From NCBI RefSeq assembly GCF_000485595.1, contig NW_014577062.1, positions 281,212-304,677 of the forward strand: 23,466 nucleotides of DNA, read 5' to 3'. Below, in pieces: positions 1-8,970 of this stretch. The notes below the pieces were generated by a model, which saw only the letters and a list, made by a program, of their open reading frames with translations, searched no databases and was not told the origin of the DNA. The first letter of the stretch is position 1. Every line of letters starts with the position of its first letter. The translations under genes and the position numbers were made by a program. Source of the DNA: Priapulus caudatus (Eukaryota > Priapulida > Priapulimorpha > Priapulimorphida > Priapulidae).

Positions 1-450
1 TCCACCAGCTTCTCCCCCTCCTCCTTCTCCACCAGCTTCTCCCCTCCTCTTTTTTCCACCAGTTTCTCCCCCTTCTCCACCACCTTCTCCCTTCTCCCTC
101 TCCTCCTTTCTCCACCACTTTCTCCCTTCTCCTCTCCTCCTTCTCCACCAGCTTCTCCCCCTCCTCCTTCTCCACCAGTTTCTCCCTTCTCCCCTTCTTC
201 CTTCTCCACCAGGTTCTCCCCCTCCTCCTTCTCCACCACCTTCTCCCTTCTCCCCTCCTCCTTCTCCACCAGCTTCTACCCTCTTCCTTCTCCACCACCT
301 TCTCCCTTCTCCCCTTCCTCCTTTTCCACCAGCTTCTCCCTTTCTCCTTCTCCACCACCTTCTCCCTTCTCCCCTTCCTCATTCTCCACCAGCTTCTCCC
401 CCTCCTCCCTCTCCACCAGCTTCTCTCCGCCTCCTTCTCCACCACCTCAC
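1..450. repeat. Polypyrimidine minisatellite (CTCC/TTCTCC, CCACCA-punctuated)
   Basis: An almost purely C/T strand is punctuated by TCCACCAG or TCCACCAC about every 24-34 bases, giving irregular units whose left half is TCCACCAGCTTCTCCCC. Read on the minus strand some units would give E/K/G-rich peptide (LVEKEEGEK). Unit lengths vary by amounts not divisible by three, so no long frame is maintained and I do not call it coding. It runs off the left edge of the window. Homopurine-homopyrimidine tracts with mirror symmetry can adopt triplex (H-DNA) structure; that is known chemistry, not something shown here. Confidence 0.9.
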
Positions 451-467
451 CATGCTTCACACTTCTG

Positions 468-549
468 CACGTGAGATCGCTTTGCGATACAGCTGGAAGT
501 GACGTCACGAATACGCGATTACATCTTATTGGTTAACACAAACCACGTG
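468..549. promoter_or_regulatory. Cluster of E-box, CRE, inverted CCAAT and E-box motifs
   Basis: Four canonical elements lie within 82 bp: CACGTG at 468-473, the palindromic CRE TGACGTCA at 500-507, ATTGG (reverse CCAAT) at 528-532, and CACGTG followed by AC at 544-549. Such spacing is typical of proximal promoters or enhancers bound by bHLH-ZIP, CREB/ATF and NF-Y. No TATA box or recognisable downstream exon is visible, so function is inferred from motifs alone and chance co-occurrence is possible. It lies between the polypyrimidine minisatellite and the foldback element. Confidence 0.3.
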
Positions 550-625
550 ACAAAATATGCAAATTATCTCCTGTACCGGCCTGAATAGAGACAACCCCAA
601 TGTGATTTTACCGTGCCCTGAGCAA

Positions 626-811
626 CCGGCAGTTAGATGCGATATGATATGACTACTAGGCACTTTAAGGCACTTTTTTTAGGGTTAGGGTTAGGGTTTA
701 GGTTTAGGGTTTAGGTTAGGTTAGGGTTAGGGTTAGGGTTTTTTTTTTTAAGTGCCTAGTAGTCATATCCTAAGTGCCTAGTAGTCATATCATATCGCAT
801 CTAACTGCCGG
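626..811. mobile_element. Foldback/MITE-like element with TTAGGG telomeric core
   Basis: Bases 626-665 are the perfect reverse complement of 772-811, giving 40-bp arms starting CCGGCAGTTAGATGCGATAT. Between them, 682-739 is a run of TTAGGG hexamers with TTTAGGG and TTAGG variants, flanked by a T-run on each side. A second copy of the inner arm (AAGTGCCTAGTAGTCATATC) occurs at 750-769 directly next to the right arm, so the right side carries a tandem duplication of the arm tip. An AAGGCACTTTTTTT stretch on the left pairs with it. No target-site duplication was found and there is no coding capacity. It is either a non-autonomous foldback transposon that captured telomeric repeats, or a rearranged interstitial telomeric site. 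Confidence 0.8.
682..739 (+). repeat. Interstitial telomeric repeat (TTAGGG)n
   Basis: About nine tandem hexamers of TTAGGG with interspersed TTTAGGG and TTAGG variants, reading G-rich on the plus strand. This is the standard metazoan telomere motif. It lies in the loop of the foldback element at 626-811, so it is not a chromosome end in this assembly. Confidence 0.9.
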
Positions 812-1012
812 GTGCCATGCCTGAGCTGGTTTCTGTAATCGTCATGGCTGGCGGCGTTGCATTGTGGGTAATATGAAAAATTGCGGAACCCTCTCTTTTA
901 ATCTAGTCAAAATTACGCGCTCATTATAATTGTTTACATAGCATTTCTTTGTGGTAATCCGACGGTTTTGTGAGATTCGTGGCGTATTTTGCTTACATAT
1001 TTAACCATTAAT
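812..1012. other. Spacer, possible 5' untranslated part of the Tigger-like relic
   Basis: AT-moderate sequence with no repeat or ORF. Because it directly precedes the transposase-like start codon at 1013, it may be the element's 5' untranslated region. I could not identify a terminal inverted repeat in it. Confidence 0.3.
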
Positions 1013-1111
1013 ATGGCTTCTAAAAGAGATGCTAGTACCAGTGGTGGTGTCAAGCGTAAACACCAGTCCATATTGATCCATTCATCGTTCTATCGATACC
1101 TGTACCTGTAA
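1013..1111 (+). pseudogene. Tigger/pogo-like transposase N-terminal remnant
   Basis: A 32-codon frame begins MASKRDASTSGGVKRKHQSI and then ends after 12 unrelated residues at TAA 1109-1111. The MASKR + Ser/Gly-rich + KRK(H/R) pattern is the characteristic start of pogo/Tigger (CENP-B/jerky-like) transposases, where it is followed by the helix-turn-helix DNA-binding domain. Here that domain and the DDE catalytic domain are missing: homology appears to stop after about 20 residues, as expected of an internally deleted non-autonomous copy. AATAAA follows at once at 1111-1116 and again near 1147. Recognition rests on a short motif, so confidence is moderate. The residual peptide cannot transpose DNA. 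Confidence 0.5.
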
Positions 1112-2414
1112 ATAAAGCTTTGCCGGCAAATCGGTGTGTACACATGAATAAAGGATTGAGTTCGTGCACTTTCTTTTCACGTATGGCAGTAAACGTGTTG
1201 CGCGAAGGGTCACGAATCGGGCATTGTCGAAGACGTACTACGGATCTGTTCTCACAGTAGCAACTAGTTATTTCATAGTAAGCATTCTTGCAAAAAACTT
1301 TTTTTTATCTGTTTATAACAATCTTCGTTCTAGTGTGAAACGATGTGCGCACTGTTCACCATCTTGCCAGCGATAAATTTCAATACTTTTTCGCCTTCGC
1401 TCGCTCACTCCCTACGGTGTGAAAGCTAGGGACGAGTAAAGCAGCAACATGGCGACGTGGTATCTAAAACTGCTTAAGCGACACCTTTCCGTAGGGAGGA
1501 AGAGCTCTATCTTGGCGGGTCGCCCAGCTCACCTCAGCGCCCCCCGCACGCGTTCGTTCGTCCACTCTGCAATCCGGATAATTGTGGTCCGATCTGCTCG
1601 CGCAGTTTACCTGGCCGCTTCCCGGTTTTACGGCCGGATTACAGATGAGCGTGATTACAGGTATGGAGTCCGCATGCATTTCACAGTCGCGAAGCGATGA
1701 CGTGATGTATTTGATCAGTATTACGATAAGTATACGACAAAGCATCGCCGTTTTTGGAAAATTAATGGCGTTACACAATCACGTCGCTCTGCGCCGGCTG
1801 AGAGAAAATGTTAGGTCCTAATTGCAAAGGGAGGCTTTGCATTCTCTTTTCAATCATGTATGGGAAACCTTCATAATTAAAATCTTTGATTAGTACAGAC
1901 ACACGCATTTCCTGTAGATGAGAACACGGGAATGACAGCCCTCCGTGAAACGTAATTTGCACAAAATGAGCTTTTATTTGTTCGACACACACAAGGCACG
2001 GCTGATAGGCAGCGAAGAGTGTGATGTCGAAAACGAACTATAGAACTATTTTGAAACGCAATACAAACGCAGGCCGTTTAGAATATTATAGCAAAAGATG
2101 AGTCATCCTACAGCATGAGAGTACAGCGTTATTGCAGTAACGTATATGCACCTGTGTAAAATGAAAATCGTGTTTCTAATAACCGCATTAAAAGCACGTA
2201 TAATTAAAATCAGCTTCGACAGTTTTCCAGGATTTTTAGGCGTATAGCGGAACAGGAGAGAGTTCGGCTGAGTAGATATTCTACACAGCAGCAACTATAA
2301 CGATTAGTGTGAAAAAACCATTCCCTAGTTCATGCTGGTCTGTAGCTGACTAATAGAAGCAAGCTCTACACTGAGAAAAGTCATGCAAGCAGACGGACTT
2401 GGCATACATCAAGG
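1112..2414. other. Non-repetitive intergenic stretch, no gene recognised
   Basis: About 1.3 kb of ordinary mixed-composition sequence. An 83-codon frame starts at 1449 (MATWYLKLLKRHLSVGRKSS...) with a good Kozak context (CAACATGG) but matches no family I know. Several overlapping frames on both strands (1464-1821) are equally plausible, so I do not call a gene. Short complementary words CCCTACGG and CCGTAGGG, about 80 bp apart near 1410 and 1490, could form a weak stem. Confidence 0.5.
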
Positions 2415-2635
2415 AAAGTGTAAAATCCAAGCAATGTGACCGGATATACATCTGGTGAAGCATAAAATCCGGATAATGCAGCCGGATATATGCGCGGAAG
2501 TGTAAAATCCAGCAAATTTAGCCAAATATGTATGCGCGGAAATGTAAGATTTAGGCAATGTAACCGGATATGCATTTCTGTCAATGTAGCTGTGTATGTA
2601 TGCGCGGAAGTGTAAATTCCAGGCAAACGTAGCCG

Positions 2636-2722
2636 AATATATATATATATATATATACAAGAGCTAATAATACCTAATAATACCTAATAATACCTAATAA
2701 GATTTTATTAGCTCTTGATAAT

Positions 2723-2763
<41 letters not shown>
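2636..2763. repeat. (TA)n microsatellite flanking a small hairpin
   Basis: Alternating TA runs at about 2636-2657 and 2727-2763 sandwich the hairpin element at 2658-2717. The two halves look like one TA tract split by an insertion. Confidence 0.85.
2658..2717. mobile_element. 60-bp hairpin with 13-bp inverted ends in a TA tract
   Basis: CAAGAGCTAATAA (2658-2670) is the exact reverse complement of TTATTAGCTCTTG (2705-2717). The loop is three perfect tandem copies of TACCTAATAA (2671-2700) plus GATT. TA dinucleotides on both sides fit a TA target duplication, but because the site is a TA microsatellite this cannot be proved. It could be a tiny MITE that targets TA tracts, or a hairpin produced by replication slippage. 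Confidence 0.5.
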
Positions 2764-2769
<6 letters not shown>

Positions 2770-2928
2770 ACGCGGGCACGTGTAAAATCCATTGCAATGT
2801 AAGTGGATGTAACAACCGTCAAATGTATAACTCCTGACAATGTAGCGGGGAAAAGTATCCGTTAATGGTGGACCATCTTTGATTTAAACACATTCCACTC
2901 TACTCTTGGATTACATTACTGTAGTACC

Positions 2929-2948
2929 CGCACACACACACACCACCA

Positions 2949-2990
<42 letters not shown>

Positions 2991-3152
2991 CACACACACA
3001 CACACACAAACACACACCACACCACACACACCACACACACACACACGACACACACACACACACAACACACACACACACACCGACACACCACACACAACAC
3101 ACACACACACCACCGACACACACACAAACACACACATACCGACACACACACA

Positions 3153-3188
<36 letters not shown>

Positions 3189-3194
3189 ATTACA

Positions 3195-3234
<40 letters not shown>

Positions 3235-3445
3235 CCATACACCACACACACACATACACTTCAACACACACACACGCACACAACACAATCACACACAAAC
3301 ACACACACACACAACATACACACACACCACACGCACACACACACCACACACACACCACAACATACACACACACACACACACACGCACACACACACACACA
3401 CACACACGCAGCGCGCGCTGCGCACCCCCCACACAGCCACACATA

Positions 3446-3490
<45 letters not shown>

Positions 3491-3606
3491 GCGCGCACGG
3501 TCGCTACGACGCACGCGCACACACACGCCGGCCACACGCACACGACACCACACGCACACGCACACGCACACGCACACGCACCGACACACACACACACACA
3601 CACACG
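2929..3606. repeat. Compound (CA)n microsatellite, ~680 bp
   Basis: Nearly continuous CA dinucleotides are broken by CCA, CGA, CAAA and CATA interruptions, and towards the right by CGCA-rich segments (3400-3430, 3485-3580). Frames reading HTHTHT on the plus strand and CVCVCV on the minus strand span it and are artefacts. Alternating purine-pyrimidine tracts can form Z-DNA. The many single-base interruptions could be real mutations or assembly/sequencing indels. Confidence 0.95.
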
Positions 3607-4268
3607 CGACGCCGCGCGCGGCCGGCGCGCGCATGTTACAGGCGCACACGCACTCGCGCCCATACGCGCGCACGTACAGGCGCACGTACAAGCGCGCAGT
3701 TTCGAGCGGAAACCTCGGTACGATATTCAAACGCTTCGCCTCGTGCGCAGTCTACGCCTGCACGCTGCGTGCATGCACGCAGGCACCTGTAGTTAACATC
3801 CAATGTGCTACGACCATAACCCGTACAATGAAGCCCGCGATTCGACATCGGCGTGTACGCGATGTGCCAGCCAGCTAGCGCCAGCTTTAATATTCTGCAA
3901 ATCGAATCAATAGAGGTACTTTGTACGTGATGACGCCGAGTATGCGAGGCGGCTGCTGCTGGGCTTGAGACGTAGTGTGCTGCACGGTCTCATCGCGTCG
4001 TCGCCGGCCGACCGAGACCAGTCGGCACTGGGCAGTGACGACGAGAACGGATACGTCGTCGTCGGCGTCTATAGTGCCTGTTTTTGCGCTGCGCGACGAA
4101 GCAGACAGTGCTGCCGCTGAGATAGTGTGTCGAAAACAAGCGGAGCCCCCTGTGTGGGCGGACAACGACGGAGATAGGCGGAGGGGTCGTCGGGCCAGCA
4201 GGGGTACGAACGGGACGTCGGCTGTTGGAAGCACCGGGATGTAGCGCGTGGGAGCCGCGATCAGTTAC
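3607..4268. other. CpG-rich stretch, possible CpG-island-like promoter region
   Basis: GC-rich, CpG-dense sequence begins with a GCGCGC/GGCCGG palindromic cluster at 3605-3632 and continues with many CGTCG, CGACG and CGCGC words. Reading frames on both strands (3887-4234 minus, 3975-4244 plus) are of equal quality and unrecognised. There is no TATA box. With the small exon candidate at 4512-4545 this may be a TATA-less promoter and 5' untranslated region, but that is inference. Confidence 0.3.
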
Positions 4269-4438
4269 GTGCGTGCGTGTCTGCGTGCGTGCGTGTGCGT
4301 GTGCGTGTGCGTGCGTGCCTGCGTGCGTGCGCGTGTGCGTGTGCGTGCGTGTGCGTGTGCGTGTGCGTGTGCGTGTGCGTGTGCGTGTGCGTGTGTGCGC
4401 GTGTGCGTGCGTGCGTGCGTGCGCGGTGCGTGTGCGTG
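4269..4438. repeat. (TGTGCG/TGCG)n compound microsatellite
   Basis: Roughly 170 bp of alternating TGCG and TGTGCG units with almost perfect purine-pyrimidine alternation and high GC. This is a stronger candidate for Z-DNA than the CA tracts because of the CG steps. Frames reading CVRVCV and THTRTR are artefacts. Confidence 0.9.
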
Positions 4439-4511
4439 TGACGCGCCCGGGGCGCGCGACTCCTCGTTGCGAATACGCACTCATCCGCTACATCAGCTAA
4501 GCCTGTGAGTG

Positions 4512-4545
4512 ATGAGCAAGACCATCATGACCGTACCGTATGAAG
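4512..4545 (+). CDS. Possible tiny first coding exon (MSKTIMTVPYE) with splice donor
   Basis: ATG at 4512 is preceded by an in-frame TGA at 4506-4508. It opens a frame reading MSKTIMTVPYE that runs into GAAG|GTGAGT, a consensus splice donor with the intron starting at 4546. Position downstream of CpG-rich DNA fits a 5'-end exon. I do not recognise the peptide. No matching acceptor and second exon could be identified in the window, and a second donor-like GTGAGT lies at 4505. Eleven codons and one donor can occur by chance, so this is only a lead. Confidence 0.18.
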
Positions 4546-4699
4546 GTGAGTGCCGCGGCCGTCGCCCGCGCAGCGTCCTGGCGAGGCGCGTGTATCTCGC
4601 CTGCGTTTCAACAGATAATTGAGATAGGCGCGCGCGTAACCGTATACGCGCGCTCGTCTGCGTGTGCGCCGCGTCGCCCGGATTCTGTTTCAGCGCCAT

Positions 4700-5244
4700 T
4701 GTAAGCTCAATTTATTCGAGAAGAATTACGAAGATTTGACGTCCATTTTGTTTCATTAGCGGTCGCGTGACGGCGAGGGCGCCAGAAGTTGAATGTATAG
4801 TTTCACTGTGCGCGCGAACATTGTGTATAGATTCAGGTGACAATGCACTATACCCGTGACCGTGCCAACTTAGAGCAGAGATTCAATTAATGTAGACATC
4901 TGCGATACGTGACCGTGTAGTTTTGTTAGTATTGCATGACATGTACGCGATAATGAAATATGCACGGTATACTGCAATAGTGTACGCAGATCGCAATAAT
5001 GAAATTAACGTTTATTAACAGTCCGTAGCAATGATAAGGAAGCCAATAATGTATAGCAAAGCGTACGTGATGCTGCACTGTACTCTGCAGTAGTACACGC
5101 GTTGGCGCGTCGTAAGTAAAACACGTAACATATTCCAAAGAACATATTGACATAGACTCGGCAAACGACGTCGGGTGAAGCGACGGTAGCAGATAACTCA
5201 GCCGCACGTCTATGACGACTTCCGAACAGACCCTATACATTCTG
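4700..5244. other. Intergenic, nothing recognised
   Basis: Mixed sequence with scattered TACG and GTGACCGTG words, no tandem structure, and one unconvincing minus-strand frame (4926-5240). Confidence 0.5.
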
Positions 5245-5392
5245 GTGCATCGATCTGATCTGATCGATGCATCTGATCATTTGATCTGTTCGATGTATCT
5301 GATCATCTGATCATCTGACCTAATCGATGCATCAGATTCCGGATCGATGCATCTGATCATCTGATCTGATCGATGCATCTGATCATCTGATT
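5245..5392. repeat. GATC-rich palindromic tandem repeat
   Basis: Repeated units of about 26 bp (GATCTGATCGATGCATCTGA followed by TCATCT) are mixed with 8-bp GATCATCT sub-repeats. The array is dense in self-complementary words (ATCGAT, ATGCAT, TGATCA), so it can form many small hairpins. Substitution variants include TTCGATGT and CCTAATCG. Confidence 0.85.
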
Positions 5393-5742
5393 ACATCTTG
5401 AGGATCAGGGTTGCACACATTGTGCAGCACTGCTAGTGCTATCGCTCTCTCTACTCAGTTTTAGCTACAGTAACAACACCACACGTCATTACTCAACCAA
5501 CTCCTGCGAAGCCAGCTCTCTCACTGCTCAACAAAGCATAGCCACCGCGAATAACAGAAGAAAAACTGCGGTGCTGCATATAATATAGGCCTACATACGG
5601 TTTGGTACTGGCATTACACATACATATACGTGTTACGCCACATTGTCCCAGCCAGGCTACATTTGTAAATGATGTGCCGTGTTGACGACATCTGTACGTA
5701 GTATAGAGGAACGTGGCACCGCCTGCATCTAGCGCCTACACG
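5393..5742. other. Intergenic, nothing recognised
   Basis: Unique mixed sequence between two tandem repeats, without a supportable frame or motif. Confidence 0.5.
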
Positions 5743-5944
5743 TAGTGCTGCCATGTGATGGCACCTGGATAGAAGTTCTGTATAGTGCTGCCATGTGATG
5801 GTACCTGGATAGAAGTTGTGTATAGTGTTGCCATGTGATGGTACCTGGATAGAAGTTGTGTATAGTGCTGCCATGTGATGGTACCTGGATAGAAGTTGTG
5901 TATAGGCCTAGTGGTGCCATGTGAAACTACGCGGATAGAACCTA
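5743..5944. repeat. 40-bp tandem repeat, four close copies plus a degenerate one
   Basis: Copies at 5743-5782, 5783-5822, 5823-5862 and 5863-5902 begin TAGTGCTGCCATGTGATGGT and continue ACCTGGATAGAAGTTGTGTA. They differ from each other by only a few substitutions and no indels. A fifth, diverged unit (GGTGCCATGTGAAACTACGCGGATAG) follows. Later echoes of CTACGTGG...TAGAGCC to about 6050 suggest an older, larger array. Forty is not divisible by three, so minus-strand frames cycle through three phases (NFYPGTITWQHYTQLLSRYHH) and are spurious. Confidence 0.9.
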
Positions 5945-6622
5945 TACACAGCAGTGCAATTGCATTGGTAGAACATAAACATGGACGTGTCATGTGCAGC
6001 TACGTGGCTAGAGCCTGCACAGTGTGACGCTATGTGGCAGCGTCCAGGTAGCACGTAGATATTGTTGTGCGTGTATTGTGTTGCGGGTTGACTTGCACTA
6101 TTAAACAGTCATAGGGGTAGTTTTTGCATGTATGCAGTGATGCGTAATGCGGCCCAGGGCAGAGGTGTAATTGAGGAATCGCTACCGTCACAAGGTCGCG
6201 CTAAATCTCGATTCCTCACATATGGGGAAAAAATCACACGCCTGAGTGCTTTATAAATCATTAGTGTTTAATTAACGCCGCCGTAAGAAATCATTAGGAA
6301 TTAATTACCAGCGCACAGCAGCGCGCATGAACACGTGTTTGTTTATGACCCGCGTGCTAACAGCATGCACGAGCGTGATGGATGGGTGATGGATGGCGTG
6401 ATGGAGGGCGGGCTGTGGTAGAGAGTACACGCGTGGTTTCATCCGTCTCACTCATCTATTACGTTTACACCGACGTCTGACCATAGCGCGTGAAAGAAGG
6501 CTACGGGTAAGTGTCATCAATTTCGTTGCTGAACTGTTACCGGTAGCCAGGGTTTAGGCGTACGCCCAGATCGTTAGAGCTGCACAACCCTTTGCGTAAG
6601 ATGTTCTGTGTTAACGTGTGCA
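5945..6622. other. Intergenic, with a 10-bp hairpin and a GATGG-rich patch
   Basis: No gene recognised. TGAGGAATCG (6172-6181) is perfectly complementary to CGATTCCTCA (6209-6218), giving a 27-base loop. A short run of GATGGATGGGTGATGGATGG lies near 6379. CGG|GTAAGT at 6504-6512 resembles a splice donor without a recognisable exon. Confidence 0.45.
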
Positions 6623-6730
6623 AACGTCGCCGGACATTTTAATTTTAGTTAGTTATACTTTTAGTTAGTTAGGTCTAACGTCGCCTGACATGTAACTTTC
6701 AGTTAGTTTTACTTTTAGTTAGTTAGGTCT
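6623..6730. repeat. 54-bp direct duplication
   Basis: Two adjacent 54-bp copies (6623-6676 and 6677-6730) both begin AACGTCGCC and end AGTTAGTTAGGTCT. They differ at about seven positions and have no indels. Each contains internal TTTTAGTTAGTTA sub-repeats. Confidence 0.9.
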
Positions 6731-7322
6731 AGGCCATGCGAGACATTGTTTAGTACGGAACAGAGCGCATTTGAGGTGCGCATCTGCACTGTTTACGCCG
6801 TTCTCTCGTGCACATCGTCAACGGACTTCGAGCGAGATGCGATCGGATTCCGCGATTCATAACACGCTCGATGCACGCCGGGCAACGAGGAAATAACAAC
6901 GACGAAAACCCCATATAGCGAATGTTCGACAACGGCTGCCGTGAAAACACCTATATTATTGCTTCGATACCTGACACCGCCGTACGGACTAACCGGCAGC
7001 GCGTGCGTCCGCCTCTGCCGCAGCCGCGCCCCGCCCTCACAGCCCGTAATCGGATAGCACATTATGCTTCATTAGTCGCTATAAATTGCAAAGTTTCACA
7101 AGACCGGGCGGAATGGATTGCGCGTGTAAGTGTATTTCTGTGTTCTCACCTTTCGCGCAATTTTTGGCCGCACGTTTTCGTCGGTAGCTTAGCTGCATGT
7201 GCTGGTTGTGCTGGTGCGCTGCGGAGGTTGATGATGAATGGCGTTCGGTGATACAGCGATCTCCGGCCGCGCGAGGATAACAATCGTAAAATATCGCGTC
7301 GTCGAAACCTCGAACACTCATG
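6731..7322. other. CpG-containing intergenic stretch, no gene recognised
   Basis: Overlapping frames on both strands (6922-7251 plus; 6793-7062 and 7079-7321 minus) have no recognisable domain, and their overlap argues against any one being real. GCGT|GTAAGT at about 7122-7131 is donor-like. The segment is CpG-rich around 6970-7050. Confidence 0.4.
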
Positions 7323-7323
7323 C

Positions 7324-7368
<45 letters not shown>

Positions 7369-7477
7369 GCCTGTCCGTCCTTCCGTACGTTCTTTTGTCT
7401 GCCTGGCAGTCAGTCAGTCAATCAGTCGGTCTGTCTGTCTGTCTGTCTGTCTCTCGGTGTGTGTGTGTGTGTGTGTG

Positions 7478-7532
<55 letters not shown>

Positions 7533-7553
7533 CCATCTGTCTGTCTGTCTGTT
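7323..7553. repeat. (TCTG)n microsatellite with internal (GT)n and (CAGT) variants
   Basis: Tandem TCTG units at 7323-7372 and about 7430-7553 are interrupted by a diverged CAGT segment (about 7406-7425) and a (GT)n block (about 7456-7480). Frames reading CLSVCLSV and TDRQTDRQ are artefacts. Confidence 0.95.
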
Positions 7554-8602
7554 TCTCTTCTGTCGGTCAGTGGGTCACAGTAGTCAAACCATTCTTTTTT
7601 AGACTGCCACAACATGACCATCTGTGTATAATTTGCTGATGCATCTACGTGACCCTTTATTTCATAACCACGTGACAGAAAATCGTTTTCACGCGCGACT
7701 GATGAAGCTCTATGAACGCTAAACGAAAGCATTAATCGTACTCGTTAATAACCATGAGTGACAATTTAATGTTTCATTTCTTATCACGTCTAGCCGCCGT
7801 AGATGACGCGGTGAAAGAAGAGACAATCGATATATATATATAATATAGCGATAAAATGCGCACGTTATATATCAAAGGTCGTGAATCGCGAGCTATGGTT
7901 TACGTCACCGACCACCAGCCTGTATTCAGCGGAAAACTGGGAGATGATATTATATTTACCCTCCTAACGTAAACAGTGCGTATCGATAGTATAATGGCAC
8001 GATAGCCGGCGGGTGAGTGAAGCGAAATGGATAATGAAGAGTATGAAAGCGTTTTCGCTGCGCGTCGAGTAGCGACCAGCGTCGAGGCAGCCAGGCAGAT
8101 GTACGTTTGTGTGCGGACCGAGTCGTTTATTTTGTGCAATAACAGCCTAGCGTCGACCCGCTTATTTGGAATCGTCGTGGACTCCAGCAACGCTCTCGAT
8201 GCGTCGGTTGATGATCGACCACTGGAGGTGGAGGAGCTCGTTCATTCATTGTCGCAAATACATATAATAGTAGTCGCAACGATTGTGAAAACCGTACTGC
8301 GACGAGAGAGCGGTGAGCCATCAAATTCCGGTTCATCGCCGACGACCATATCTATGAATTGCAAATTATTGTTATTGCGCCTAAACGCACATAAGACAGC
8401 AATTATTTTGCATTCACATGTAACGAAATTGACTATTATTGAAGCTCGATATAAAACTTCTCAAAATATCTCAGCCTAACCCACTAATCCTGATCCTTGA
8501 TCAACCTCAAACTATTCGGCACGCGAAGAACACACATAAAAAGCAGCTATTCGCCTGTAGCCTTCCATAGCCGACTCCCCGCACTGGGGGTTTACAGCAC
8601 AA
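7554..8602. other. Intergenic; one unrecognised 150-codon frame
   Basis: The longest frame not built from repeats starts at 8027 (MDNEEYESVFAARRVATSVEAARQ...) and stops at 8479. Its start has purine at -3 and G at +4, with an in-frame TGA nine bases upstream. The peptide shows no domain, signal peptide or membrane span I recognise, and the last third is AT-rich and low in coding character. The opposite strand is also open over part of it. A GTGAGT donor-like word lies at 8013. It may be a real exon but I cannot support it. An E-box followed by AC lies near 7670. Confidence 0.3.
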
Positions 8603-8726
<124 letters not shown>

Positions 8727-8970
8727 TTGGTTCGACGTCTTCACTCGTCGTTTATCGTCGTTGTCGGGAGAGCCGCTTGCATCGCGACGCTGATAAAGCT
8801 CGATCGATCAAGGTACGCGTGCTGGGCTGGCGGTTAGTTACCACTCGTATTACGGACCGTCCCGCGGGGATCTCAGCGGCAAATCTGTGTGCTGAGCGTG
8901 CTGACGATCAGAAAGATGTCTTGATGTTATTGATGCAGAGGCCGCGGAGGAGGCCGTGGAGGAGGCGGTC

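Larger units (their letters stand above)
2415..2850. repeat. Degenerate ~41-bp satellite (GTGTAAAATCC...GCCGGATATATGCGCGG)
   Basis: At least five diverged units start at about 2415, 2458, 2498, 2540 and 2608. Each has AAGTGTAAAATCC, then GCAATGTAGCCGGATAT, then ATGCGCGG; the fourth is longer (about 68 bp) through partial duplication. The array resumes after the TA island with CGCGGGCACGTGTAAAATCC at about 2772. The island at 2636-2763 has therefore interrupted it. The open frames in this stretch (NLTFPRIHIWLNL-type repeats) are by-products of the tandem structure. Confidence 0.75.

Noticed and set aside
682-739. A true chromosome end
   Set aside because: The tract is short, degenerate, enclosed by inverted repeats and followed by more than 22 kb of other sequence.
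2900-3796. Open frames of 276 and 296 residues across the CA tract
   Set aside because: They are translations of CA/TG dinucleotides (HTHT, CVCV) without any unique domain; both strands are open equally.
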